This document shows, piece after piece, positions 13,449 through 21,800 of a DNA stretch of 25,627 nt (its first letter is position 1; each line of letters begins with the position of its first letter). The stretch spans positions 1 to 25,627 of the forward strand of contig CAJURQ010000042.1 of the NCBI GenBank assembly GCA_910588955.1. Direction: 5' to 3'. The DNA comes from an uncultured Lachnospiraceae bacterium (GTDB lineage Bacteria; Bacillota; Clostridia; Lachnospirales; Lachnospiraceae). Below the pieces are notes generated by a model. The model saw only the letters and a list, made by a program, of their open reading frames with translations, ran no database searches and had not been told where the DNA came from. A program made the translations under genes and the position numbers.

Positions 13449-14822
13449 TCATTCTTTAATTGTTTTACCATTAAAATCTTTCAGTATGTCTTTTGCATAC
13501 GGCAAGTAATCTGTTATCAAACCTTCATTTTCATACTTTAGATCAAAAATACACTCCAGACATTCTCTGCTAACGGGGGCTGTCCCTTTGTATTTATTAT
13601 AATCAGCCACAAATTTTTCTCTGTCGCCTTTATCTTCCTCGTCTGTTATAGTTTCATTATTATCCTCATTCTCTATATTAGCGGCATCACTTTGTATAAA
13701 TTCTATTATCATATCCAATTCACGTAATGCTTCTACCTTCATGCTTGTCACATCTTCTTTACAACTTCCTCCATCCTTCCATTGTCCTACACTTTGAACA
13801 AACGCATTACACTCCTCAAGATAATTCAACGAATTACTAAATTCCTTCTTCAATATTTCTTTTCTCGAAGAATCACGTATCATTTCGACCAATTTTTCTT
13901 TATAATGTCTCAAGTAATATTCTGGGAATAGCATTATTGGCAATTTCTGAAACTTGGCGTAAGCCTCCCCCATTTTGCCTTCCATTTCCTTCTGTTTACG
14001 GAAAAGTTGTTTCTTATAATTTTCATCTTTCCTATAATAGTCTAAAAGTTTGCAGATATTATAAAAGTCCTCTGCTTTCCGTAAATCATCAATGTTCTCA
14101 AAAAGATATATCCACACTGCACACCAGTTTTTGATCATCCGATAAAATTCTTCTTTTGATGCAATCTTCATGTCCGAAAAATAGGTATTATTCATCTTTT
14201 TCAAGAAAGAAGCAACTACAATTTCGTGAACCTTTCTTGTTCTATCGTTATAATCCTCAAACTCTTTTCTCGCAGATACCTTTTTCAAATTTTCTATATT
14301 TTTAGTTTTCGATTTATTAATATTAACAGTAATTTTCGCAATTTTACCAAGTTCACCTTTTATTCTGACATTCCCTTTGTATTCATTATATGTTTTCAGT
14401 TCACATATTTCATCAACTAAAGAAATGAGTTTCGTAATTTCGCTCATTTGCTCATTGGGTAAATTCCGAAGCCAAGATTCATTCTTTGTAAAAGGTAATA
14501 AGTCTTTAAGATTATTGATTACAGCACACATATTCTCATATGTAGGTCTCTGATCTGCTTTCTCAAAAACTTCATCCAATTTTTCCTGCACTTCCTCCTT
14601 ATCCCCGCCAGCAAAAATGAAATATCCCGACCGACCGCTTTGTACGTCATTCTGTCCACTTCTAAACCAATCAATCATTTCTGTTGTAAATCCAAGTTGT
14701 TCAAGTATACGTCTAAATGTTCTTACCAGTTCATCCTTTTTGGCTTTTCTTTGCTCTTCGTTCAGTTGCCCATCCTTTTTTACTAAATCATCCGCAGTAT
14801 AGTAGTATTTTCTCACTCCCAT
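13449..14822 (-). CDS. Hypothetical 457-residue protein, single-gene unit
   Basis: I recognise no family. The protein is mostly helical and highly charged. It starts M-G-V-R-K-Y-Y-Y-T-A-D-D-L, has a Lys-rich middle (around N-K-S-K-T-K-N-I-E-N-L-K-K), a long helical region with many aromatic residues (K-N-W-C-A-V-W-I-Y-L-F-E-N-I), and an acidic low-complexity stretch (E-N-E-D-N-N-E-T-I-T-D-E-E-D-K) about 55 residues before the end. No signal peptide or membrane segment is seen. ATG at 14822 is chosen because GGAGG lies 6 bases upstream; the open frame to 14963 is the leader. Its codons are AT-rich compared with the genes to its left and right. It lies alone between two terminators with its own promoter, like cargo of a mobile element. 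Confidence 0.75.
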   Translation of the reverse strand: MGVRKYYYTADDLVKKDGQLNEEQRKAKKDELVRTFRRILEQLGFTTEMIDWFRSGQNDVQSGRSGYFIFAGGDKEEVQEKLDEVFEKADQRPTYENMCAVINNLKDLLPFTKNESWLRNLPNEQMSEITKLISLVDEICELKTYNEYKGNVRIKGELGKIAKITVNINKSKTKNIENLKKVSARKEFEDYNDRTRKVHEIVVASFLKKMNNTYFSDMKIASKEEFYRMIKNWCAVWIYLFENIDDLRKAEDFYNICKLLDYYRKDENYKKQLFRKQKEMEGKMGEAYAKFQKLPIMLFPEYYLRHYKEKLVEMIRDSSRKEILKKEFSNSLNYLEECNAFVQSVGQWKDGGSCKEDVTSMKVEALRELDMIIEFIQSDAANIENEDNNETITDEEDKGDREKFVADYNKYKGTAPVSRECLECIFDLKYENEGLITDYLPYAKDILKDFNGKTIKE

Positions 14823-14961
14823 AGTAGTCCTCCATATATTCGCCACATATTTCATCCGTGCATAAAACCACACAAACCATAAATTGTGTATTTGTCTCAA
14901 GTCCCAAATACGATGTTGGCTTACCCGCCTAATCATCATATGATGACCACTGTATTTTACC

Positions 14962-14991
14962 ATTGTAATCTATTTATCCCGATAAATACAA
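14962..14991 (-). promoter_or_regulatory. Promoter with internal palindrome for the 457-codon gene
   Basis: On the minus strand TTGTAT (14991-14986), 18 bases, TACAAT (14967-14962). The spacer region carries a perfect palindrome TATTTATC-CC-GATAAATA (14971-14988), a likely operator overlapping the promoter. This implies a leader of about 130 bases. Confidence 0.5.
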
Positions 14992-15012
14992 TCCCATAAA
15001 ATATTTCGTAGC

Positions 15013-15051
15013 AAAAATTGGCATAGCCAAACTATATTCTCAGCTATGCCA
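15013..15051 (-). terminator. Terminator of the recombination operon
   Basis: TGGCATAGC (15051-15043 on the minus strand) pairs with GCTATGCCA (15027-15019), loop of 15, followed by TTTTT (15017-15013). A shorter T-run on the other side could make it bidirectional. 15052-15147 shows nothing else. Confidence 0.7.
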
Positions 15052-15147
15052 TTTTGCTTAATGAACTACCATATACTACAAATATTGTTTCGGCGGACTC
15101 CCTCAATCCATAAAAACCAGAAAATGCTATTTATATATGTACATCTG

Positions 15148-15228
15148 TCACCTTTCCCCAACCTTATTCAACGCCGCCACTATCGTTGAAAAAATCCCGA
15201 TCAAAACCGCCTTTAATACCTCATTCAT
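15148..15228 (-). CDS. 26-residue hydrophobic peptide
   Basis: A short frame M-N-E-V-L-K-A-V-L-I-G-I-F-S-T-I-V-A-A-L ending in a charged N-K-V-G-E-R tail, so one probable membrane helix. The ATG has AAGAAGGTGG five bases upstream, and it lies 54 bases after the DUF5688 stop, inside the same predicted transcript before the terminator. I recognise no named family. Real coding is supported by the ribosome site, the clean amphipathic design and the position; the size makes it uncertain. Confidence 0.5.
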   Translation of the reverse strand: MNEVLKAVLIGIFSTIVAALNKVGER

Positions 15229-15282
15229 CCGTACCACCTTCTTCCTTATATATATGCTGTCTGAATACCCACCTCAATATAT

Positions 15283-16197
15283 TCAAGCACACATCCTGAT
15301 CTCATCCGCCGCCCCGTCGTAGAAATACGCATGGTCTGTAAGCCGCTCCTCCTCGTCAACATCCATCTCGTTCACCATCTTTACCATACCGCTATAGATT
15401 TCCATGCCGCTTCCATCTCCTGCCGGGACAAAAATGGTTTCATTGACGGAGGACGGCAGGATAAAGAAATTCTTCCCGCCAGCAAATTCCCGCACCAGCT
15501 TCCTGTCCAGAATCCCAGCCGCCCCGTAAAACTTCACTGCATTGGTAAGGATATACGCCTTTTCCGTCTTCTCCGCTTTTCCTGCCTCCTCCAGCTCCAG
15601 CTTCTCCGGCTCAGGGTAGCCCTGCTCCACGACAAACCTGTAGATGTCCCGGAACTGGTAGCCGTCATTCATCAGATTTTCCATCGCCTGTTTATGTAAC
15701 CGCTCCGCACTGATTCCGTAGATTTCTAACATCCTGCGGTCGATCTTGATCCCGACACAGCGCCCTCCAATCTCCCCACGGGCAATGTAAACCACCGACA
15801 TGTCCAGCACCGGCTTGGAAACCACCCGTTCCAGCATTTCCCGGTTCTCTTTTGTGGAGAGAAGGACGGGGTATATATCTCCTTTGATCCGTTCCCAGCA
15901 CACCATCTTCTGCAGCAGTTCCCTAACACAGTCCGTCTCCCAGTGCTCTTCACAGACCTTTGCTATGATCTGGATGCATCCCTCCATATCCGTATTCCCG
16001 CCATCATACAGTCTGTAAAACCATTCCAGCGGGATAAACATACCTGTGCTCCCTTTCCCTCCGCCCAGTTCCACCACAATGCCGTCATGGTGTTTTCCAT
16101 TATTTTTCAGTATCTTTTCAACTCTGGCTGTGGCATGACCGCCATATTTTTCCTGCAACCCCTTTAATACACTTTCCTTAAACGCTTCATATTCCAT
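15283..16197 (-). CDS. DUF5688 family protein, copy A
   Basis: A 304-residue cytoplasmic protein of the DUF5688 family common in mobile elements of Lachnospiraceae; no biochemical function is known to me. Typical features: a central P-V-L-D-M-S-V-V-Y segment, a T-N-A-V-K-F-Y-G-A-A-G-I-L-D segment and the I-L-P-S-S-V-N-E-T block near residue 245. ATG at 16197 is chosen because GGAGG lies five bases upstream. It follows a copy of the structured leader element (16211-16334). It is paralogous to 16379-17293 with the same block order. Its company with annealing and exonuclease genes suggests a helper in element recombination or replication, which is inference. Confidence 0.82.
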   Translation of the reverse strand: MEYEAFKESVLKGLQEKYGGHATARVEKILKNNGKHHDGIVVELGGGKGSTGMFIPLEWFYRLYDGGNTDMEGCIQIIAKVCEEHWETDCVRELLQKMVCWERIKGDIYPVLLSTKENREMLERVVSKPVLDMSVVYIARGEIGGRCVGIKIDRRMLEIYGISAERLHKQAMENLMNDGYQFRDIYRFVVEQGYPEPEKLELEEAGKAEKTEKAYILTNAVKFYGAAGILDRKLVREFAGGKNFFILPSSVNETIFVPAGDGSGMEIYSGMVKMVNEMDVDEEERLTDHAYFYDGAADEIRMCA

Positions 16198-16210
16198 TTT
16201 TTCCTCCATT

Positions 16211-16334
16211 CCGAAGCGCTTTGCGCTGAGGACGCGAGCAGAATTTCAGATTCTGCTCTGCGATCAAGGAGTTTGTGACGCTTCAGCACAAACTCTTGGT
16301 TGAATAAATTGCTCCTCAGAGAATTTATTCAACC
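16211..16334 (-). ncRNA. Structured repeated leader element, copy A
   Basis: In minus-strand order: a 13-base hairpin (16334-16322 with 16310-16298), a 9-base hairpin (16295-16287 with 16277-16269), an 8-base hairpin (16257-16250 with 16244-16237), then AGCGC-AAA-GCGCT ending at 16211, directly before GGAGG of DUF5688 copy A. Loops share a CTGA core. Loop 2 (CTGAAGCG) can pair with the tail CGCTTCGG, and loop 1 (CTGAGGA) with the tail TCCTCAG, so pseudoknots are possible. The same architecture recurs at 18186-18310 with compensating base changes. I know no named RNA family that matches. Confidence 0.6.
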
Positions 16335-16378
16335 TATCTCCTTTATCTATCTCTCCGTTTCCTTACAGACATCCATCA

Positions 16379-17293
16379 TCACGCAACGATCTTTAATGTC
16401 TCCTCGTCCCTGCTGTACGCGTACACATGGTAGGATAACCGCTCTTCCACATCCACCTGTGTATCATTGACCTCCCGCACCATATCTGCCAGCCGTTCAT
16501 ATTCTGATTCAGCCTTTGGCGGCAGTACGATCGTCTCATGCAGGGAGCTTGGCAGTACAATAAACCCATCGCCGACCCTGTCCGCGATCATCCGCAGGGT
16601 TTTCTTATCAAGGATCTCCGCCGCCCCGAAACGCTTACGGCGGTTTGTCAGTATGTACATTCCCGTATCCCACGGAAGATCACGGGGTGCAGCAGGAAGT
16701 GTGATCTCCGGCATGACGCGCTTTATGATATCTTCAAGCGTAGTAAAATCCGCTCCGCCTTCGGCACGCATATTCGTCACCGCTGTCTGGTAAAGGATTT
16801 TCTCTTCCTGCCCCCATATTTCCATATGTTCCCTGCGGATAAGGACCGTCCCTGTCTCCTCCTGTGTCTGGTCCCTGACCACGGCATAGTAGACCACCGC
16901 CAGATCAAGGAACATCCTGTGGGGTATTTTTTCAAGCAGTTCCTTATTCTGTTCCGCATTGATCAATTTCGCCCTGACATTTCCTCTGACAGTTTCCCAT
17001 TCCTGGAAGCCCGATACATCGACATAAGGCGCACCCTCCGTATGTTTCAGGGCCAGCCTGTATACCTCATCCACGATCTCATCAGACCGCATCCCGCCGG
17101 TTTCATATTCCCGATAAAACGCATCCAGATATACACACGGCCCGATATCCGCTTCTTCCTTCATTACAGTAATCCCTGTCCACTTCACATTATTATTTTT
17201 AGTCACATCATGCCTTTTGATCTGGTATGCACCGCCCGCCTTCACACGGACTGCTTCTGAAACATGCTCTGTAAATTCCTCAAAACCCATCAT
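16379..17293 (-). CDS. DUF5688 family protein, copy B
   Basis: A 304-residue paralogue of copy A. Shared blocks in the same order: M-F-L-D-L-A-V-V-Y, Y-I-L-T-N-x-x-x-x-F-G-A-A-E-I-L-D-K-K, F-I-V-L-P-S-S-L-H-E-T and the V-D-V-E-E-R-L-S-Y-H end. Overall divergence is large, so the duplication is old or the two came separately. ATG at 17293 has GGTGAGG five bases upstream. It lies 58 bases after the Rad52-like gene. Function unknown; a role with the recombination genes is inferred from the conserved neighbourhood only. Confidence 0.82.
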   Translation of the reverse strand: MMGFEEFTEHVSEAVRVKAGGAYQIKRHDVTKNNNVKWTGITVMKEEADIGPCVYLDAFYREYETGGMRSDEIVDEVYRLALKHTEGAPYVDVSGFQEWETVRGNVRAKLINAEQNKELLEKIPHRMFLDLAVVYYAVVRDQTQEETGTVLIRREHMEIWGQEEKILYQTAVTNMRAEGGADFTTLEDIIKRVMPEITLPAAPRDLPWDTGMYILTNRRKRFGAAEILDKKTLRMIADRVGDGFIVLPSSLHETIVLPPKAESEYERLADMVREVNDTQVDVEERLSYHVYAYSRDEETLKIVA

Positions 17294-17351
17294 TTTTCCT
17301 CACCTTCCCTTCTCCATTCCATCTGTCCGTTTTTTCTTCGGTTTTCCCGTC

Positions 17352-18173
17352 TTATGCCGCCTCTGTTGATTTCGTCCGTTTCAGCGCAGACATCACCCTG
17401 CCGTAGAGTTCTGCGCTCATCGCTCCCGGCTCCTTGATCTGGTATCTGCTCTGCACCGTTTCCATAGTCACACCCGTCCTGTCAAGTTCCGCCTGCAGGG
17501 AATCCATCTGCGCCTTGGAAATCGCCGCAGAATCTTTTGGCGTTTTCCCCGCTGCTTTTTTCTGCCCCGGCTTTTGCGCTGGTTCCGCTTTGCTTCCAGT
17601 TCCCGAAGCGGCTTTCCCTTTACGGGCAGCCGTCGTCCCTGCTCCCTTTTCTTTCAGTTCATATACAGGCTCTCCTCTTTCGTTTACGATCACAAGAGCA
17701 CTGATCTCCCGGTCATCACTGTACTGGATCGAAGAAACCGAGAAACGGTCATTGCAGGTAAACCGTTTCACCTTATTCTGATCTTCTTTGTACATGATCG
17801 AAGCCTTTCCCGCCGGTATCCAGATAAAAGGCGCGGTATAGAGTTCCCTTCCGATCCCCCAGTTGAAGCACGCCCGCTTGAAGCTGTCTGAAGCCTGTCC
17901 CTTCTCTTTCTCCGAATAACTCATTGTTCCCACATCCTGCTTCGCCACCCATTCGCCTGTTTCTTTGTTATGGATCTCCACCGTGCAGTAAAGGTTCCCC
18001 TCTATGCTCTGGTGGCTCCGCTTCCATCCAAATGGCCCGAAAGTCTCATCAAGGATACGCTGGTCTACCCTCGCATCCTTATAGAGTAACAGGCTTAAGC
18101 CGTTTTCTTTGATCACGGACCCCCTGCACTCTATCTCATCCGCTTTAAGCAGCCTAATCAAGTTTTGTTCCAT
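17352..18173 (-). CDS. Rad52/Rad22-like single-strand annealing protein
   Basis: A 273-residue protein whose first 150 residues fit the Rad52-like (Sak-type) annealing fold: F-G-P-F-G-W near 45-50, the Y-x-T-V-E-I block, and the diagnostic D96-S-F-K-R-A-C-F-N-W-G-I-G-R-E-L-Y. It should bind single-stranded DNA and anneal complementary strands, working with the YqaJ exonuclease encoded just upstream. The second half is a low-complexity Ala/Lys/Gly linker (about 175-225) followed by a small helical domain. ATG at 18173 is chosen because AAAGGAG lies five to six bases upstream; the frame extends 67 codons further only through the structured leader element. Confidence 0.85.
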   Translation of the reverse strand: MEQNLIRLLKADEIECRGSVIKENGLSLLLYKDARVDQRILDETFGPFGWKRSHQSIEGNLYCTVEIHNKETGEWVAKQDVGTMSYSEKEKGQASDSFKRACFNWGIGRELYTAPFIWIPAGKASIMYKEDQNKVKRFTCNDRFSVSSIQYSDDREISALVIVNERGEPVYELKEKGAGTTAARKGKAASGTGSKAEPAQKPGQKKAAGKTPKDSAAISKAQMDSLQAELDRTGVTMETVQSRYQIKEPGAMSAELYGRVMSALKRTKSTEAA

Positions 18174-18185
18174 CTTTTCTCCTTT

Positions 18186-18310
18186 CCGATGCGCTCTGCG
18201 CTGAGGATGCGGGCAGAATTTCAGATTCTGCCCTGCAATCATTAGAATTTGTGACGCTTCGGCGCAAATTCTCGGTTGCATAAATTGCTCTTCAGAGAAT
18301 TTACGCAACC
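18186..18310 (-). ncRNA. Structured repeated leader element, copy B
   Basis: Same layout as copy A: 13-base hairpin (18310-18298 with 18286-18274), 9-10-base hairpin (18271-18263 with 18253-18245), 8-base hairpin (18232-18225 with 18219-18212), then the CCTCAGCGC..GCGC tail ending directly before the ribosome site of the Rad52-like gene. Compared with copy A, an A-T pair of stem 3 is G-C, a G-C pair of stem 2 is A-T and an A-T pair of stem 1 is C-G, all paired changes; one pair in stem 1 and one in stem 2 are wobble or mismatch. 18311-18408 shows no gene. Confidence 0.6.
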
Positions 18311-18408
18311 TTGTCCTCCTCTTCCGCATACGGGTCTGCCTTTTTCGGAATCGCTTCCAGTCCGTAGCACGCATACTCCTACAGTTCCTTTACGTCCATA
18401 ACCCCCTC

Positions 18409-19338
18409 CTATGCTGCCTTCACCTCAAACCGTCTGGAATGGGACACTTTACCATAATCGGCATAAAACTCTGGACGTTCCTCCTTAATGCGCTTCGTAT
18501 CGAGCTTTGTGGCGTCGATATTTTTCCATGAAACGCAGAAGCTGTCACTGCTCGCCAGTTCATTATCCTGCATAAAGAGCTTCACTTCCTGCTCGATCTG
18601 CTTCTGTTCCGCCTGCAGTTCGGAGATAAAACCGAGGATTTCTTCGCGCCTCCGCAGCTTTTCGTCAAACCCGACAAGTGCAATGGCGCTGGCTTTCTTC
18701 GCCGTATGGAAATACTGTTCCAGAACCTCGTCACAGGCTTTACTGCCGTCCGGCGGCGGCATGATGCCTTTTGCCACGCGGTTATTCCAGAAATCCGTTT
18801 CTATGGAAATGAGTCGTTGGATTAAATCATCGTCCCACTCTAATCTGCGGTAGGTAAACTCCCTGCCAAGGATAACCGCCGCGATATACCATACCCTTTT
18901 CCCTGTGACCGCCATGTAATGGTAGCACTGCATAATGTAGTGGAGCGGGATATTCCCGTCCGCCCATTTGTCCGCATTGTAGGCGCTGGCTGTCTTACAT
19001 TCCAGTCCCGCATCTTCGCCAATGATGACGCGGTCAATATCCGCGATCATAAAGGGATTTTCTACGCTCCGGTACATATAATTGGAACGGCGCACCTTTA
19101 ATCCTGTCGCCTCCGTAAACCGCTGTGCCACATACTCCTCCAGATCATGCCCGATGCGGATTGCTTCGCTGTCCTGCTCCTCCACTTCTTCACTTGTCTT
19201 GTCCCGGAATACCTTCATGGCGCTGCTGTAGGGGTTCACGCCGCAGATTGCCCCTGCGTCGGAGCCGCCGATCCCCGATTTCCTTAATCTGAGCCATTCC
19301 GCGTTACTGACTCCTGCTAATGGTATTTTGTCAAACAT
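18409..19338 (-). CDS. YqaJ-family exonuclease
   Basis: A lambda-exonuclease-like PD-(D/E)XK nuclease of 309 residues that should degrade one strand of duplex ends to give substrate for the Rad52-like annealer. Visible family blocks: R-K-S-G-I-G-G-S-D-A-G-A-I-x-G at about 19-33, E67 in G-H-D-L-E-E, D100-I-D102, and L-E113-C-K115-T-A-S. The C-terminal part is a coiled helix (E-L-Q-A-E-Q-K-Q-I-E-Q-E) typical of element-borne YqaJ proteins. ATG at 19338 is chosen because AGGAGGAG lies upstream. It is the second gene of the recombination operon, about 160 bases after DUF932; that gap holds nothing I can name. Confidence 0.9.
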   Translation of the reverse strand: MFDKIPLAGVSNAEWLRLRKSGIGGSDAGAICGVNPYSSAMKVFRDKTSEEVEEQDSEAIRIGHDLEEYVAQRFTEATGLKVRRSNYMYRSVENPFMIADIDRVIIGEDAGLECKTASAYNADKWADGNIPLHYIMQCYHYMAVTGKRVWYIAAVILGREFTYRRLEWDDDLIQRLISIETDFWNNRVAKGIMPPPDGSKACDEVLEQYFHTAKKASAIALVGFDEKLRRREEILGFISELQAEQKQIEQEVKLFMQDNELASSDSFCVSWKNIDATKLDTKRIKEERPEFYADYGKVSHSRRFEVKAA

Positions 19339-19499
19339 GTTACTCCTCCTCTCCTGCCCGGTATGTGTCCCGGACACTGCCAAAAGCATAAGGACAGCCG
19401 GAACACAATGCCCGACCACCCTTATCCATTCCTTATTTTTCCCGTGATATACTGTTTCCCTTAATCCCTTAAGACCAAAAGGTTATTTCTTCTCCCTGT

Positions 19500-20432
19500 T
19501 TACGCCGCCTTTACAAGCTGGTATGCCCTGTCGATCATGGGGTTGCCGTCCATCGTGCGCATAAAGAGATTCTCATTATAGTTTGCTGTCCGGCGAAGCG
19601 GCTTTGCGTGGGTGGCAAAATCGGACACCGCGTTAACAAAGCGGTAAGCGTTATTCCCCACGCCCCGCAGGTCGGGCGCGTCATAATAACGGCGCAGCAT
19701 ATCCTCCCGCAGTTTCATGGTATTTTTCTCCTGCATGGGCGTCGCGTCCTTCTCCAGCGGGAGTAACTGCTCCACATACTCCTTTAACTGGCTGTCGGTC
19801 ACCTTCTGCCTCCGCAGGCGTTCAAACGCTTCCCCCAGGCTGTCCATGTATGTCTCCGCCATAAAGAGGGTATCTTTTGCCTCCTGCATCTTGCCGCTGA
19901 TGTTGCCCGTGTGGATCATGGACCATGACCGCCGTGCCGTGTCCAGCGCAAGGTTCAGCGTATTGTTGCAGACTACCCGGATCGGGGTCAGCGCCACCCG
20001 CACAGCTCCGCTCCCGTCATGGGAGTTACTGAATACCAGATAGGGTGAAATGCGCTCCCCGGCAATGATGTACTCCCTCGGCAGCCTTGCTAAAAGCCAC
20101 ACCCGCTTTCCCTCCTGCAAGGAGCCAGCCGTCTCATAGCGCACGCCGTTGCCAAGTAAGGCGTCCGTAAAGGAGAACGCCTCCCTGTTCTGGACGATCC
20201 TGTAACGGTCGCTTACCACGCCAAGTACCTTCCTGTCGCTGTCACGGACATTGACCTTATATCCGGCAATGGCGTCTCCCCCTTCTGTAAAGATCGGTTC
20301 CTGCGCAACCTCCCAATCCAGTCCTGCAAAGCGCAGCGCGTCCGCTGATGTGGGCGCCTCCTCCACTCTGACACCCAATCCGTGCCACGGTTTCTCCCTT
20401 GTGTAAAACATGCTTTCTACATTTGATGACAT
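19500..20432 (-). CDS. DUF932 phage/plasmid-like protein
   Basis: A 310-residue DUF932 (TIGR03299-like) protein, recognised by P-W-H-G-L-G near residue 15, V-V-S-D-R-Y-R-I-V-Q-N near 75 and V-C-N-N-T-L-N-L-A near 155. Such genes accompany recombination or replication genes on phages, plasmids and integrative elements; biochemical role unknown, often presumed in DNA metabolism or anti-restriction. The ATG start has GGAGG 7 bases upstream. It is the first gene of the recombination operon, yet no promoter box is obvious in the 30 bases between its start and the upstream terminator, so the promoter may lie further up or read-through may drive it. Confidence 0.88.
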   Translation of the reverse strand: MSSNVESMFYTREKPWHGLGVRVEEAPTSADALRFAGLDWEVAQEPIFTEGGDAIAGYKVNVRDSDRKVLGVVSDRYRIVQNREAFSFTDALLGNGVRYETAGSLQEGKRVWLLARLPREYIIAGERISPYLVFSNSHDGSGAVRVALTPIRVVCNNTLNLALDTARRSWSMIHTGNISGKMQEAKDTLFMAETYMDSLGEAFERLRRQKVTDSQLKEYVEQLLPLEKDATPMQEKNTMKLREDMLRRYYDAPDLRGVGNNAYRFVNAVSDFATHAKPLRRTANYNENLFMRTMDGNPMIDRAYQLVKAA

Positions 20433-20461
20433 TTGTTTTCCTCCATTCTTTTTAATTTGGC

Positions 20462-20496
20462 AAAAATTTAGACCAGCGGATCGGCTCCGCTGGTCT
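20462..20496 (-). terminator. Strong terminator of the four-gene TerB operon
   Basis: Perfect 11-base GC-rich stem: AGACCAGCGGA (20496-20486 on the minus strand) with TCCGCTGGTCT (20480-20470), 5-base loop, then AAATTTTTG with a T-run (20466-20462). It lies about 50 bases after the stop of the 411-residue gene. Confidence 0.9.
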
Positions 20497-20544
20497 GGTT
20501 ATGGGAATAATATATATTTTGATATTAGGCAGTTCTTATAAGTG

Positions 20545-21780
20545 CTATGATATATCGAAATCATATTCACTGCCCCTGATCTGTGCAAAAAATTCCTGTT
20601 CTATAAACTCCCGCTTTACCTGTCTGATAAATTTAGCATCCGTAACAATCCTATAGAGCGTCACTGCCAGTCCACCTATATCCAGGCGCTTCCATGCACT
20701 TTCATTTCCAAGTGAAATATTGGCGCCTACATAGATTAGATTACTTACACTTACAATAAAATTGGAATAACTCAATATTTTTCTGGTCCTTACCTCATAT
20801 ACCCTTCTACTGTATTCCACACTCTCATCATAAAACAGTCCATGCAACATAGAAATCATCGTGTTGATAAAAACAGAAAAGGTCATCTGCCTTCCCACCG
20901 TAACAATATTCGCCATGTCCAGCCCTCTCTGTGCCAGTTCTGCCGCCAGTCCTGCGTCAATCACTGTCACAATGGGTAATGGAAGGCTGTTCATTGTATA
21001 TATATCAGAACGTAAATGTATGATCTCTTTAAGCAGTGATGCCCCTACCTTTTCCTTTCCCTCCAACCCTTCATGCAGAAGTTTATCCTTAGTCTTGGAG
21101 AGCACAAGTCCCGTATTCGCTTTGTTTCTAAAATAATCACGCCCCATATCATTTGTATAAATATGATAAGACTGTAAATCCTTATTCGTCAATGTGGAAG
21201 TCGCAATATTGGCAGTTCCAAAAACCAATCCCAGAATAGGATCATGCCCGATTGCAGTTACACGATGTCCCATCTGTTTACCACCTCTTAATGCTCCATT
21301 AGCTCCAATATTAGCGTCAAACGGAACCGGGCAAGGTGGTATTTTTAGTTTTTTGGAGCCACAAATTTCTATCAAGGATGGATTATAATATTTGTGTTTT
21401 CGGTTAGAATGCTCCTCTCCATGTCCTATTGTGTTATTCGCCGCCGTCTGGTCATCCAGTCTCTCCGGAAATTTTGTAAGCGTATACTGGCGCACCACCT
21501 GTAAAGCAACTGCCAGAAACAAGAATGAAACATCCAGTTTGTTTAATCCGGTATATTTTTCAAACTTCTCGTCGATTTCATCCAGAATCTGCTCTGCGTT
21601 AGCCGCCACCTCCGCTACACGGGCTGACTCATCTGCTATCATCTGCATATGCCCTATAATCGTTTCTGCATCTTTCAGTGTGGAATCCATATCATCCAAG
21701 AGTGCCTGTCTTTCCTGTAAAGAAGCCGCCGACCGCCTCCGCATTTCCATACTCCGTTTTAGGAAGTCTTCGTATCCCAT
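20545..21780 (-). CDS. Hypothetical 411-residue protein of the TerB operon
   Basis: I recognise no family. The first 80 residues are coiled-coil-like (R-R-R-S-A-A-S-L-Q-E-R-Q-A-L-L-D-D-M), followed by a hydrophobic helix V-S-F-L-F-L-A-V-A-L-Q-V-V. The central region has G-H-R-V-T-A-I-G-H-D-P-I-L-G-L-V-F-G-T-A-N, rich in Gly and His, which may be a catalytic or binding core. Further weakly hydrophobic helices follow (L-P-I-V-T-V-I-D-A-G-L-A-A-E-L-A, then S-N-F-I-V-S-V-S-N-L-I-Y-V-G-A-N). The start is ATG at 21780 or GTG at 21789; no strong ribosome site is seen, suggesting coupling to the gene 20 bases upstream. It is the last gene of the operon. It is probably membrane-associated. Confidence 0.7.
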   Translation of the reverse strand: MGYEDFLKRSMEMRRRSAASLQERQALLDDMDSTLKDAETIIGHMQMIADESARVAEVAANAEQILDEIDEKFEKYTGLNKLDVSFLFLAVALQVVRQYTLTKFPERLDDQTAANNTIGHGEEHSNRKHKYYNPSLIEICGSKKLKIPPCPVPFDANIGANGALRGGKQMGHRVTAIGHDPILGLVFGTANIATSTLTNKDLQSYHIYTNDMGRDYFRNKANTGLVLSKTKDKLLHEGLEGKEKVGASLLKEIIHLRSDIYTMNSLPLPIVTVIDAGLAAELAQRGLDMANIVTVGRQMTFSVFINTMISMLHGLFYDESVEYSRRVYEVRTRKILSYSNFIVSVSNLIYVGANISLGNESAWKRLDIGGLAVTLYRIVTDAKFIRQVKREFIEQEFFAQIRGSEYDFDIS

Positions 21781-21800
21781 ATTTTTCACACTTTCTGAAC

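Noticed and set aside
14823..14963. 47-codon upstream extension of the 457-codon gene
   Set aside because: It runs over the leader to the promoter; a strong GGAGG site supports the start at 14822.
16538..17260. 240-codon plus-strand open frame
   Set aside because: Antisense shadow of DUF5688 copy B in GC-rich sequence, with no ribosome site or family pattern.
18174..18374. 67-codon upstream extension of the Rad52-like gene, Arg-rich
   Set aside because: It is the translation of the structured leader element, and the strong ribosome site and family start are at 18173.
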